64,000 nucleotides of DNA from an uncultured Roseburia sp. (GTDB lineage Bacteria; Bacillota; Clostridia; Lachnospirales; Lachnospiraceae): positions 1-64,000 of the forward strand of contig CANRSX010000002.1 of NCBI GenBank assembly GCA_947642555.1, written 5' to 3'. Of the stretch, positions 14,684 through 22,931 are shown piece after piece (position 1 is the stretch's first letter; each line of letters starts with the position of its first letter). The notes below the pieces were generated by a model, which saw only the letters and a program-made list of their open reading frames with translations, was not told the DNA's origin and did not search any database. Made by a program: the position numbers and the translations under genes.

Positions 14684-17043
14684 ATCAGACTGTAAAAGTG
14701 GATGTGGGTGGAAAACGGGGCTACAAGGTCCGGACAAAGATCAAAAACAGAGATTTTGTGAGTATCATGCAGGAATATACCGTGGACAACGACGGTATCA
14801 CCTTCCGGGCAGAGACGTATCTGGACAATGAAGCGACCGTAAGAATTTCATTTGCATCCCAGACAGTGTACCGCGTGGAACTGTATCCGTTCCACCGCAC
14901 GGAGGTGAGGAAAAACCCGGTATTTGAGTTCCCCGTGTTCCGTGAGTTTCTGGTGAGTGAGGATGAGCTGTTTGTCTATATCCGCACGAGCAGGTTAAAG
15001 CTTGCGATCCGCAAATGTCCCTGGGAGGTAAGCGTGTCTCTGGACGGATCGCCGCTCACGGCGGAGCACATCCAGGATTTTAACGTGGATCAGAAGTACA
15101 AGGCAATGCCGCTTGGATTTGAGTATGATCTCGCGACAAAGGAGATCACGAATACCTATGACACCTACTATATGCATGTGGACGAGGGCTTCTACGGCTT
15201 CGGCGAGAAATTTACCGAGTTCAATAAGCGCGGACAGAAGGTGGAGGTATGGCAGAAGGACGCCCTTTCCACCAACTCGGACTGGTCCTACAAGGGAATG
15301 CCGTATTTTATGAGCTCTTACGGGTATTCCGTGCTGTTAAACACCTTTACCAGAACGTGGTTTGACATGGGATCCACATCGGAGGTGTCCTACACGATGT
15401 GTTCCGAAGATCCGTACATGGACTATTATGTGTTCTGCAACCGTAGCTACAAGGGGCTGATCAAAGATTACACGGCGTTAAGCGGACGCTCGGAGATGGT
15501 TCCGAAGTGGTCGTTCGGCTTTTGGATGTCGAAGATGAGCTACCGCACCAGAGATGAGGTGGAAGCCGTTGTAAAGCGGGCGGCGGAATTCGGAATGTCG
15601 ATGGATGTCATCCATATCGACGGCTGGCAGGGAGAAGAGTATCTGGAGTTCGACGAGGAGCGCTTCCCGAACCCGGAGGAGATGATCCGGCAGCTCAATA
15701 AAAACGGCGTGCAGCTTTCCTGCTGGATGTTCCCGTATGTGCCGAAGTATTACCGCTGGGGCGACGGCGAGGCGAATCCGGCCTTTGAGAAGCTCGGCGA
15801 GCTGGGCTATCTGGTGAAAAACAGCAAAGGCGGCACCTGTGAGTTTGTACCCGCGGAGGGAGAGGGAGACGGCGGCGGCGCCACGATGGCTGCCATCGAT
15901 CTGACCAACCCGGCGGCGGTGGAATATGTCAAAAATAAGATTCGTAAGCTCATGGAGATGGGCGTCGGCGTCATGAAGACAGACTTTTCGGAGGAGGTTC
16001 CGGAGACCGCTGTATTCTACGACGGGACGACCGGAAAAGAGACGCACAATAAGTATCCGCTCCTCTACGCGAAGACCATTTATGAGGCGTCGAGAGAGGT
16101 GAAGGAGAAACAGGGATTAAAGGCGCTGCTCTGGGGGCGCAGCGGGTTTGCGGGAAGCCAGAATTACCCGGCGAACTGGGCAGGCGACTCGAGCACGCAC
16201 AAAAACAACCTCGCGGCGATCCTGCGCGGCGGCTTAAGCATCGGGATCAGCGGCGTCTCGTTCTGGGGATTTGATATTGGCGGATTCTACAATTGTGATT
16301 ATGAGGGGAATCGGACGAAGCCGAATGACGAGGAATATGTCAGAAGCGTGCAGATGGGACTGTTGGCGCCGTTGAGCCGCAGCCACGGGCAGGCGACACC
16401 GCGTGAGCCGTGGGAGTATTCGGAGGAAGCGCAGGCGGCATTCTTAAAGATCAATAAGTTCCGCTACCGCATGTTCCCATATCTGTACAGCCTGGCGATG
16501 GAGACGCACAACGAGGGAATTCCGATGATGCGTGCGATGCTTTTAGAGTTCCAGGAGGACTTAAACACGCGTGAGATCTTCACCCAGTATATGTTAGGGG
16601 ACGCGCTCTTAGTGGCGCCGGTCTTTGACCAGCAGACACAGTATGTCTATCTCCCGGCCGGAAGCTGGGTGGACTGGAATACCGGAAAGCGTGTGAACGG
16701 CGGGACCTGGGTGGCGGAGAACTGCCCGTTAGATACCCTGCCGCTGTATCTTAGGGAAGATACGGCGCTGCCGCTGTTAAATCAGGCAGGGCTGCATTCG
16801 CCGGAGAACTTTTTTGAGGATATCACGATGCATCTGAATCTGGTGCATGGGATCCGGCGTGAGTTTTATGACGACGGTAAGACCTATACCTTTGAGGCCG
16901 TCGCAGAGGACGGTATCGTGAAGATGAAAACCGATCTTGACTGCACCGGTTACATGATCTACACGACAGAGGAAATCAAAAAAGCATTCGTTAACGGGAA
17001 AGAATGTCCCGTGAGAAAAGAAAAAGGAGGATTTCTGGTATGA
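14680..17043 (+). CDS. Alpha-xylosidase, glycoside hydrolase family 31 (YicI-like)
   Basis: The 787-residue enzyme has the GH31 layout: N-terminal beta-sandwich, (beta/alpha)8 barrel and C-terminal beta domains. The nucleophile is Asp435 in GVMKTDFSEEVPE and the acid/base Asp506 in NWAGDSSTHKNNLAAILRGG; both blocks align well with E. coli YicI. LSIGISGVSFWGFDIGGF completes the active site. It should remove alpha-linked xylose from the non-reducing end of short oligosaccharides such as isoprimeverose from xyloglucan. No signal peptide is present, so it acts in the cytoplasm on imported sugars. It is coupled by 4-nt overlaps to the MATE gene before and the solute-binding protein gene after. Confidence 0.9.
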   Translation: MNQTVKVDVGGKRGYKVRTKIKNRDFVSIMQEYTVDNDGITFRAETYLDNEATVRISFASQTVYRVELYPFHRTEVRKNPVFEFPVFREFLVSEDELFVYIRTSRLKLAIRKCPWEVSVSLDGSPLTAEHIQDFNVDQKYKAMPLGFEYDLATKEITNTYDTYYMHVDEGFYGFGEKFTEFNKRGQKVEVWQKDALSTNSDWSYKGMPYFMSSYGYSVLLNTFTRTWFDMGSTSEVSYTMCSEDPYMDYYVFCNRSYKGLIKDYTALSGRSEMVPKWSFGFWMSKMSYRTRDEVEAVVKRAAEFGMSMDVIHIDGWQGEEYLEFDEERFPNPEEMIRQLNKNGVQLSCWMFPYVPKYYRWGDGEANPAFEKLGELGYLVKNSKGGTCEFVPAEGEGDGGGATMAAIDLTNPAAVEYVKNKIRKLMEMGVGVMKTDFSEEVPETAVFYDGTTGKETHNKYPLLYAKTIYEASREVKEKQGLKALLWGRSGFAGSQNYPANWAGDSSTHKNNLAAILRGGLSIGISGVSFWGFDIGGFYNCDYEGNRTKPNDEEYVRSVQMGLLAPLSRSHGQATPREPWEYSEEAQAAFLKINKFRYRMFPYLYSLAMETHNEGIPMMRAMLLEFQEDLNTREIFTQYMLGDALLVAPVFDQQTQYVYLPAGSWVDWNTGKRVNGGTWVAENCPLDTLPLYLREDTALPLLNQAGLHSPENFFEDITMHLNLVHGIRREFYDDGKTYTFEAVAEDGIVKMKTDLDCTGYMIYTTEEIKKAFVNGKECPVRKEKGGFLV

Positions 17044-18614
17044 AGAAAAAAGTAATGTCCATGCTGTTGGTGCTCACGATGGCAGCAGGCCTTTTCGCAG
17101 GCTGCGGCTCCGATCCGGCAAATACCCCGGATGCAGGCAATGGCGAAAGCGGCGGAAGCACACAGAGCGCTGACGCGGGTACGCCTGCCCCGGCGCCCGC
17201 TGAGTCCACGGATGACGGCGACGTCTACACGGTGGATATGTACCTTCTGACCCCGGCAGAGGTTCCGCAGGGTCTGGACCGGGTGCTGGAAGAAGTCAAC
17301 AAGATTACCATGGCAGAGCTGAACATGAAGTTAAACGTCGTCTTTTTATCCTTTGCGACGGGCGCACAGCAGATCCCGCTGATGTTAAGCAGCGGCGAGA
17401 AGTTTGACATCCGGTTCGGCGGCTCGGGCGATGCTCCGAACTACGTGAATTCCGGTTATCTGACCGACCTGTCAGACCTGCTTCCGGCGGTACAGGATAC
17501 GCTGAACGCATCCTACGGCACGGGCGAGGTGGAGTATGCTTCCGTAAACGGTTATATCTACGGCGTTCCGATGCACAAGGATCAGGTGTTCCAGCCGACC
17601 GTGTTCTTCGCGACGGATATTCTCGAGAAGCACGACCTGATGGACGAGGCCCTGGCCATCACCTCCATCGAGGAGCTGGATCAGTTCTTTGAGAAGGTTT
17701 CCGCGTTAGAGCCGGATATGTGGATGACGGCTCCGGAGATCGGCGTGAACGGCGGACGTATGAAGACGATCCTCTACGACGGCCTTGGCGATATGTGGGG
17801 CGTGCTGATGGATCTGGAAAACGGAACCACCATCGAGAACCTCTTTGAGACCGAGGAGTTCTATGAGTATTGCAGATATATGCACAAATGGTATCAGAAC
17901 GGCTGGGTGAGCCAGTCCGCGGCAACCGATACCGAGTCCTACTATACGTACATCAAGACCGGCCAGGCGTTCTCCTTCTTCTCGGATTTCAGCCATCCGC
18001 TCTCCGAGTCGGACCAGGAAGCAAACTGCGGCGGGAAAGATTTAACGATGATCACCATCGGACCGAAGTATCAGACGACGGAGACGGCCTTCCAGTTTAC
18101 ATACAGCATCCCGAGCTCGTCTGAGGATCCGGAGAAGGTAATGCAGATGATCAACTTTATGGCAAATTCGCCGGAGATCAACAACCTCCTCAACTGGGGT
18201 ATTGAGGGCGAGGACTACATCGTGACCGAGGACGGCCATGCGGCATTCCCGGAGGGGAAGGACGCGGACAGCGTCGCATACCATCTGGACGGCGGCTGGA
18301 CCCTTCCGAACCAGTATCTCTGCTATCCGTGGGAGGGCAAGGATATTGACATCTACGATCAGATGAAGGCGTACAACACGGAGAACGTGATCCAGTCTGT
18401 GGGCCTTGGCTGTCAGTGGGATTCTGCCAATGTCACGAATGAGCTCGCGGCAGTGACAAATGTAAGAGATAAATATTACAAGGAGATCACCACCGGTACC
18501 GTGGATCCGGACGAGTATATCCCGCTGTTCAACGAAAAACTGTATGCAGCAGGACTCGACAAGATCATTGCGGAGAAGCAGAGACAGCTTGACGAGTTTC
18601 TTGCCGGAAAATAA
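17040..18614 (+). CDS. Extracellular solute-binding lipoprotein of a carbohydrate ABC importer
   Basis: It has 524 residues with a lipoprotein signal (MKKKVMSMLLVLTMAAGLFA then Cys, lipobox L-F-A-G-C) and an acidic Ser/Pro/Ala linker. The body is a family 1-type oligosaccharide-binding protein of the large LplA-like class. The start at 17040 is chosen because AAAGGAGG precedes it by 9 nt and the ATG overlaps the xylosidase stop; an upstream ATG at 17004 has no signal-peptide logic. It delivers sugars, probably xylosylated oligosaccharides, to the two permeases encoded next. No ATPase gene is present, so a shared MsmX-type ATPase elsewhere must power it. Confidence 0.87.
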   Translation: MKKKVMSMLLVLTMAAGLFAGCGSDPANTPDAGNGESGGSTQSADAGTPAPAPAESTDDGDVYTVDMYLLTPAEVPQGLDRVLEEVNKITMAELNMKLNVVFLSFATGAQQIPLMLSSGEKFDIRFGGSGDAPNYVNSGYLTDLSDLLPAVQDTLNASYGTGEVEYASVNGYIYGVPMHKDQVFQPTVFFATDILEKHDLMDEALAITSIEELDQFFEKVSALEPDMWMTAPEIGVNGGRMKTILYDGLGDMWGVLMDLENGTTIENLFETEEFYEYCRYMHKWYQNGWVSQSAATDTESYYTYIKTGQAFSFFSDFSHPLSESDQEANCGGKDLTMITIGPKYQTTETAFQFTYSIPSSSEDPEKVMQMINFMANSPEINNLLNWGIEGEDYIVTEDGHAAFPEGKDADSVAYHLDGGWTLPNQYLCYPWEGKDIDIYDQMKAYNTENVIQSVGLGCQWDSANVTNELAAVTNVRDKYYKEITTGTVDPDEYIPLFNEKLYAAGLDKIIAEKQRQLDEFLAGK

Positions 18615-18660
18615 ACCACAGACAGCAGAATGAATATCGAATGAGCTGTTCTGATGCAGC

Positions 18661-18687
18661 AGGGCGCATTTGTGAAAAATGCGCCCT
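18661..18687 (+). promoter_or_regulatory. Intercistronic stem-loop after the solute-binding protein gene
   Basis: AGGGCGCATTT (18661-18671) and AAATGCGCCCT (18677-18687) form a perfect 11-bp stem with a 5-nt loop and no T-run. Hairpins at this position commonly protect the upstream mRNA, giving more binding protein than permease. Confidence 0.6.
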
Positions 18688-18707
18688 GTATCAAAAAGGG
18701 GGTCTAC

Positions 18708-19631
18708 ATGAAAAACAGGAAAAAAATGATCCACAACGTGAAGCGGTTCCTGCCGCTTTATATCATGACACTGCCGGCGCTGCTTTACCTGCTGATCAAT
18801 AACTACATGCCGATGCCGGGGCTGGTGCTGGCATTTAAGCGCTTTAACGCGCAGAAGGGTATCTATCAGAGCCCGTGGGCGGGTTTTAGCAACTTTTCCT
18901 TCCTGATCCAGTCGAGGGAATTTCCGATTATCCTGAGGAACACGATCCTGTATAATGTCTCATTTATTATCCTGGATCTGATTTTCGGCGTATTTTTAGC
19001 CATCCTGATCACGGAAATCCGCAAATTAAAGGCGCGGAAGCTCGCGCAGAGCCTGGTGCTGTTTCCGTTCGTCGTATCGATTATCATCGTTTCCTACATG
19101 GTTCGTTCGTTTATCGACCACGAATCCGGGCTGCTGAATCATCTTCTTCTGAATCTCGGATCCGGCAGCATTCAGTTTTACAGCAAATCTCAGTACTGGC
19201 CGTTTATTCTGATTTTTGTACATCTGTGGAAATCAATCGGATACGGGTGTATCATCTATATTTCCACGATTCTCGGCATTGACCGCTCGCTGCTCGAATC
19301 CGCTGCGCTCGACGGCGCCTCCTGGTTTCAGCGGCTGCGGTATATCACGCTCCCGTTTTTAAAGCCGACGATGATTACCCTGTCCCTGCTTTCGGTAGGG
19401 CGGATCTGCAACAGTGATTTCGGCCTGTTTTATCAGGTGCCGCAGAATTCGGGCCTTGTGATGGATGTGACCAACACCATAGATACATTTGTCTACCGGG
19501 CGCTGCTGACGCAGAATAATGTGGCGATGTCCGCGGCCGCCGGGTTTTTCCAGTCCGTGGTCGGATTTACGTTCATTCTGATTTTTAACGGCATCACACG
19601 GAAAATCAGCAGTGAAAATTCACTGTTTTAA
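18708..19631 (+). CDS. Sugar ABC transporter permease (LplB-like)
   Basis: This inner-membrane permease has about 307 residues and six membrane segments. The EAA-type loop that contacts the ATPase reads ESAALDGASWFQRLRYITLP. LPLYIMTLPALLYLLINNYM and MPGLVLAFKRFN at the N terminus are characteristic of LplB/YtcP-type partners. ATG 18708 is preferred because AAAGGGGG lies 6 nt upstream; an ATG at 18654 sits within the intercistronic hairpin region and lacks a binding site. Confidence 0.88.
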   Translation: MKNRKKMIHNVKRFLPLYIMTLPALLYLLINNYMPMPGLVLAFKRFNAQKGIYQSPWAGFSNFSFLIQSREFPIILRNTILYNVSFIILDLIFGVFLAILITEIRKLKARKLAQSLVLFPFVVSIIIVSYMVRSFIDHESGLLNHLLLNLGSGSIQFYSKSQYWPFILIFVHLWKSIGYGCIIYISTILGIDRSLLESAALDGASWFQRLRYITLPFLKPTMITLSLLSVGRICNSDFGLFYQVPQNSGLVMDVTNTIDTFVYRALLTQNNVAMSAAAGFFQSVVGFTFILIFNGITRKISSENSLF

Positions 19632-19649
19632 AGGGGAGAGGGAAAAAAT

Positions 19650-20528
19650 ATGGTACGATCAAAAGAAGATAAAATAGTAGAAAAAGTCGCCTATATCGTG
19701 ATGATACTCGTGGGGATCATCATTGTCGTTCCCTTTATCGTATTGTTTGTGTCCTCGATTACCGACGAGGCGGTGCTGTTAAAAGAGGGGTATTCGCTGA
19801 TCCCGAAAAAACTGAGCATGCAGGCGTACTCGTATATCTGGAAATCAAAGGATACGATACTGAGGGCATATATTATCACAATAGCAATTACGTTCATAGG
19901 TACAACGATCAACGTTCTGATCACGACGATGATCGCATATCCGCTCTCCTTAAGCTATCTTCCCGGGCGGAAAATCTTATCGTTTGTCGTTCTCTTTACG
20001 ATGCTCTTCAGCGGCGGACTGGTGCCGACCTACATGAACTACACGACGATCCTGGGCATCAAGAATACGTATTTTGCGCTGCTTCTGCCGAACCTGATGT
20101 TCAGCGCGGTGAACTGCATTATCGTGAGGACGTATTTTCAGGGGAATATCCCGGTGGAGCTCTATGAGTCGGCGAGGATCGACGGCGCGTCCGAGTTCCG
20201 GATTTTCGGCTCCATCGTGCTGCCGCTGGGCAAGCCGATCCTGGTGACCATCGCGATCTTCGCGGGCCTGGGCTACTGGAACGACTGGATGAACGGTCTC
20301 TACTACGTGACCGATCAGAGGATGTATTCCATCCAGCAGCTCTTAAATGTCATGATTCAGAATATCCAGTATCTGACGCAGTACGGGCAGAGCGGCGGGG
20401 AGAACCTGCCGTCCATCAGCCTTCGGATGGCCATCGCCTTTGTGGCGATGCTGCCCATCATCGTGCTCTACCCGTTCCTGCAGAAGTACTTTGAGGCGGG
20501 AATCACCCTCGGGGCGGTGAAAGGATAA
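19650..20528 (+). CDS. Sugar ABC transporter permease (LplC/YtcP-like, MalG family)
   Basis: The 292-residue second permease has six membrane segments. The EAA loop is YESARIDGASEFRIFGSIVL followed by PLGKPILVTI, and the C terminus YPFLQKYFEAGITLGAVKG is the usual ending of this family. It follows the first permease by 18 nt with a GGGGAGAGGG binding site and closes the operon; a terminator follows. Confidence 0.9.
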   Translation: MVRSKEDKIVEKVAYIVMILVGIIIVVPFIVLFVSSITDEAVLLKEGYSLIPKKLSMQAYSYIWKSKDTILRAYIITIAITFIGTTINVLITTMIAYPLSLSYLPGRKILSFVVLFTMLFSGGLVPTYMNYTTILGIKNTYFALLLPNLMFSAVNCIIVRTYFQGNIPVELYESARIDGASEFRIFGSIVLPLGKPILVTIAIFAGLGYWNDWMNGLYYVTDQRMYSIQQLLNVMIQNIQYLTQYGQSGGENLPSISLRMAIAFVAMLPIIVLYPFLQKYFEAGITLGAVKG

Positions 20529-20546
20529 GCGCCCCGGGGCGGCGGG

Positions 20547-20570
20547 GAACCCGGCTGTCCGGGTTCTTTT
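20547..20570 (+). terminator. Intrinsic terminator of the xyloside operon
   Basis: GAACCCGG (20547-20554) pairs with CCGGGTTC (20559-20566), then TTTT. It lies just before the convergent MutS2-like gene. Confidence 0.75.
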
Positions 20571-20573
20571 CCG

Positions 20574-22475
20574 TCATTCTTCATACCGGATCACCTGATC
20601 CGTATATTTGCGGTTCATCGTATGACGGATTTTCCTGTTTTCGACCGTCTCAAAGATGATCGAAAAATCATAATCCTCGGGGTACAGTTCTGCGGCAGCC
20701 ACGTGTAGCTTCACCCGCTTGTGACTAATCCAGATCTTTTTTCCGGGCAGCTGTACCTGCAGGACGCCCTTTTCATTTGCCGGGCGGCAGACGATGCCGA
20801 TCTTTTTGTCCGGATAAACCATGACGCTGTCGCCGCGCTGATACTGTCCGCCGGCGGCAGCTCTTGTTTTTTGCGGTCTGTTTCGGACGATCCGGGCAGC
20901 AGAACGGCGCGCCGGGGCAAAATCCGGGTTGTGAAACGGATATCTGCTCACAGCTTCCTCGCCGTATGCCGCGCGAACCGCAGTGTTTAACATCCCGCCC
21001 GGCATGCCGAGACGGTCCGCGATATAAAACGCGCAGCTCTCCCCCGCCTCGCCGATCACCATCTGGTAGGTGGGCAGAAGCGTGTCCGGATCAAAGGTCA
21101 TCCGGGCGTTTGCGATATGCTCTGTCCGGTCCGCATATTCCTTTACTTCGGGATAATGCGTCGTCACGAGAAAGAGCGCGCCGCTGTTCCGAAGCTCCTC
21201 TAAGATCGCGACCGCGATTCCCATGCCCTCCGCCGGGTCTGTCCCGGAACCGAGCTCGTCCATGATGACAAAGCTGTCCGCGTTCACTTCGCCGAGCACG
21301 TGAAGCACATTTTTGATATGCGCGGAAAAGGTGGAGAGATTTTCCGCAAGATTCTGCCCGTCGCCGATATCGCAGAGATAGGAGCTGTTCATGCAGATAT
21401 CCGCTTCGCGGCAGGTGACGTGAAGCCCGCACTGCGCCATCATACAGCACAGCATCACGGTCTTGATGGCCACCGTTTTTCCGCCGGTATTCGGGCCCGT
21501 GATGACAATGCCGCGCGTGTCCGGATCCGGGGAAAACTGCAGCGGCACCGCGGTCTTAAGATCCATGAGCGGGTGCCTGGCGTCCCGTAAGGAAATCCTG
21601 CGCTCCACATTGATCTGCGGCTCGGCGGCATCAAGATCAATGCTCAGCTTTCCTTTGGAAAACATAAAATCCAGCTTTTCGATCAGAGTAAGATTCTCTC
21701 TTACCGGATCTGCTGCGTCCGCGACCATGGCGGTCAGTGTATACAAAATACGATATACTTCATTTTCCTCGCTGATTTTTAACATCTGAAGTTCTTCTCC
21801 ATATTTCGCGACAGACGTCGGTTCGATAAAGAGGGTGCTGCCGGTGGCGGATTTATCGATCACGCTGCCGGAGATTTTCAGCTTATATTCTTTTTTTACC
21901 GGGACGCAGATTCTCCCGTTTCGGAGCGTATAGTAGTGATCCGCCATACACGTTTTGTTTGCGCGCATGATCTGTTCGGCTTTCTGCTTCATCTGCTCTT
22001 CGCATCTGCCGATCTGCTCCCGGATCTGCCGGAGCGTGCCCGACGCGTGATCGTCGACGCCGCCGTTTCGGATCTGCCGGTAAATTTCCTCGCGAAGCTC
22101 CTCGTGTTCCGTCAGATTTTCCTCATAGTAAGCGAGAGAGCTGCCATAGATTTTTCCGCGGTCGAGATAGGTTTTCAGCCGCCGGATGGCAGCCAGGATC
22201 ATCCCGGTCTGCTCGAGCTGCTGCGGCGTCAGGCAGCCGCCTTTTTCCGCGAGGGTCAGGATGTCCCGAATTTCCGCGACGTTCTGTAAGGGCGGCGCGC
22301 CGAGCGTTTCGATGAGTTTTCTGGCATCCGTCGTATCCCGCTGGGCTTTGCGCAATTCCGCTTCCGAGAGGAAGACCGCGATGTGTTCAATGGATTCCTT
22401 TGCGTGATCTGTGACGGCGAGGGCTTTCCACATTTCTTTTATTTTGTCAAATTCGATCTGTTTTGTGAGTTCCAT
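20574..22475 (-). CDS. MutS2-like ATPase lacking the Smr nuclease domain
   Basis: The 633-residue protein has the MutS core and ATPase domains: Walker A GPNTGGKTVAIKT, the CDIGDGQNLAENLSTFSAHI block, and Walker B SFVIMDELGSGTDPAEGMG. Layout is that of MutS2 (no mismatch-binding N domain), but typical MutS2 is near 780 residues and ends in a KOW-like and an Smr domain. Here a KOW-like segment (YQRGDSVMVYPDKKIGIVCR) is present and the Smr domain is replaced by about 70 unrelated residues. MutS2 of Bacillus rescues collided ribosomes; an analogous role here is inference. Its 5' region contains a promoter, a tiny ORF and a terminator, suggesting attenuation control. Confidence 0.82.
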   Translation of the reverse strand: MELTKQIEFDKIKEMWKALAVTDHAKESIEHIAVFLSEAELRKAQRDTTDARKLIETLGAPPLQNVAEIRDILTLAEKGGCLTPQQLEQTGMILAAIRRLKTYLDRGKIYGSSLAYYEENLTEHEELREEIYRQIRNGGVDDHASGTLRQIREQIGRCEEQMKQKAEQIMRANKTCMADHYYTLRNGRICVPVKKEYKLKISGSVIDKSATGSTLFIEPTSVAKYGEELQMLKISEENEVYRILYTLTAMVADAADPVRENLTLIEKLDFMFSKGKLSIDLDAAEPQINVERRISLRDARHPLMDLKTAVPLQFSPDPDTRGIVITGPNTGGKTVAIKTVMLCCMMAQCGLHVTCREADICMNSSYLCDIGDGQNLAENLSTFSAHIKNVLHVLGEVNADSFVIMDELGSGTDPAEGMGIAVAILEELRNSGALFLVTTHYPEVKEYADRTEHIANARMTFDPDTLLPTYQMVIGEAGESCAFYIADRLGMPGGMLNTAVRAAYGEEAVSRYPFHNPDFAPARRSAARIVRNRPQKTRAAAGGQYQRGDSVMVYPDKKIGIVCRPANEKGVLQVQLPGKKIWISHKRVKLHVAAAELYPEDYDFSIIFETVENRKIRHTMNRKYTDQVIRYEE

Positions 22476-22539
22476 ATCTTTCTATTCCTCCATTCTGACC
22501 AGGGACCGGCGCAGTGTTTTGAACCGGATATCTGGACGC

Positions 22540-22568
22540 AAAAAGGGCATGACCGTACAGTCATGCCC
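22540..22568 (-). terminator. Terminator/attenuator upstream of the MutS2-like gene
   Basis: Minus-strand GGGCATGAC pairs with GTCATGCCC (22545-22568, 9-bp stem, 6-nt loop) followed by TTTTTG (22539-22544). It lies 65 nt before the MutS2-like start and after a promoter and small ORF. ACGGGCA at its 5' arm can also pair with TGCCCGT at about 22620-22626, giving a possible antiterminator. Confidence 0.7.
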
Positions 22569-22659
22569 GTATTACACAAACATTTATATTATAGATCAGG
22601 CGATTGTATGGTGAACAGACGGGCAGACTCCTCGTGTGAAAAGCTGTCCGGTGCAATAT

Positions 22660-22698
22660 TTATTTTGCAGTTCTCTCCATTACAACCACCCGTAACAT
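22660..22698 (-). CDS. Possible 12-residue leader peptide upstream of the MutS2-like gene
   Basis: MLRVVVMERTAK follows AGGAGG by 7 nt, a strong ribosome binding site 30 nt after a near-consensus promoter. The ORF is followed by a terminator hairpin and then the MutS2-like gene, the layout of a translation-sensing attenuator. A competing frame starting at the TTG two bases upstream would read 37 residues (HVTGGCNGENCKINI...), but its spacing to the binding site is only 3 nt. Confidence 0.45.
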   Translation of the reverse strand: MLRVVVMERTAK

Positions 22699-22726
22699 GC
22701 AACGTCCTCCTGAATTGATTTTGTTC

Positions 22727-22756
22727 ATTATAGACCGGCTGTCGATCGGCTGTCAA
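22727..22756 (-). promoter_or_regulatory. Near-consensus promoter for the MutS2-like leader transcript
   Basis: Minus strand TTGACA (22751-22756), 18-nt spacer, TATAAT (22727-22732). It lies just outside the left inverted repeat of the recombinase segment. Confidence 0.75.
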
Positions 22757-22777
22757 GTAAAAATTGCGTTTCTGCCG

Positions 22778-22799
22778 CAGAGGATCATACTCTGCGACA
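22778..22799. repeat. Left inverted repeat of the putative invertible segment
   Basis: The 22-bp sequence (begins CAGAGGATCA, ends CTCTGCGACA) is repeated perfectly in inverse orientation at 23905-23926. The core is quasi-palindromic (CGCAGAG...CTCTGCG) with an asymmetric centre, as expected of a tyrosine-recombinase crossover site. Confidence 0.75.
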
Positions 22800-22825
22800 C
22801 CTCAGCCGGTATCCGCCTTTTTTTC

Positions 22826-22854
22826 ATTATATGCAATTTATTTCGGATATGCAA
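22826..22854 (-). promoter_or_regulatory. Promoter inside the invertible segment, currently pointing left
   Basis: Minus strand TTGCAT (22849-22854), 17-nt spacer, TATAAT (22826-22831). It lies 26 bp inside the left inverted repeat and reads out of the segment toward the MutS2-like gene. After inversion it would lie just inside the right repeat and read toward the AP2-domain gene at 23976. Confidence 0.7.
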
Positions 22855-22931
22855 GCCCGCTTTCCGTGAATATTCTGGAAAAGCGCGGTAGACTTAAGCG
22901 GACAGAGAAAGAAAATATGAGGAGGTAAGAC

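Noticed and set aside
14680-17043. GH31 enzyme as sulfoquinovosidase, with the neighbouring operon as a sulfoglycolytic pathway
   Set aside because: The active-site blocks (MKTDFSEE, NWAGDSSTH) match YicI-type alpha-xylosidases, and the promoter motif is XylR-like.
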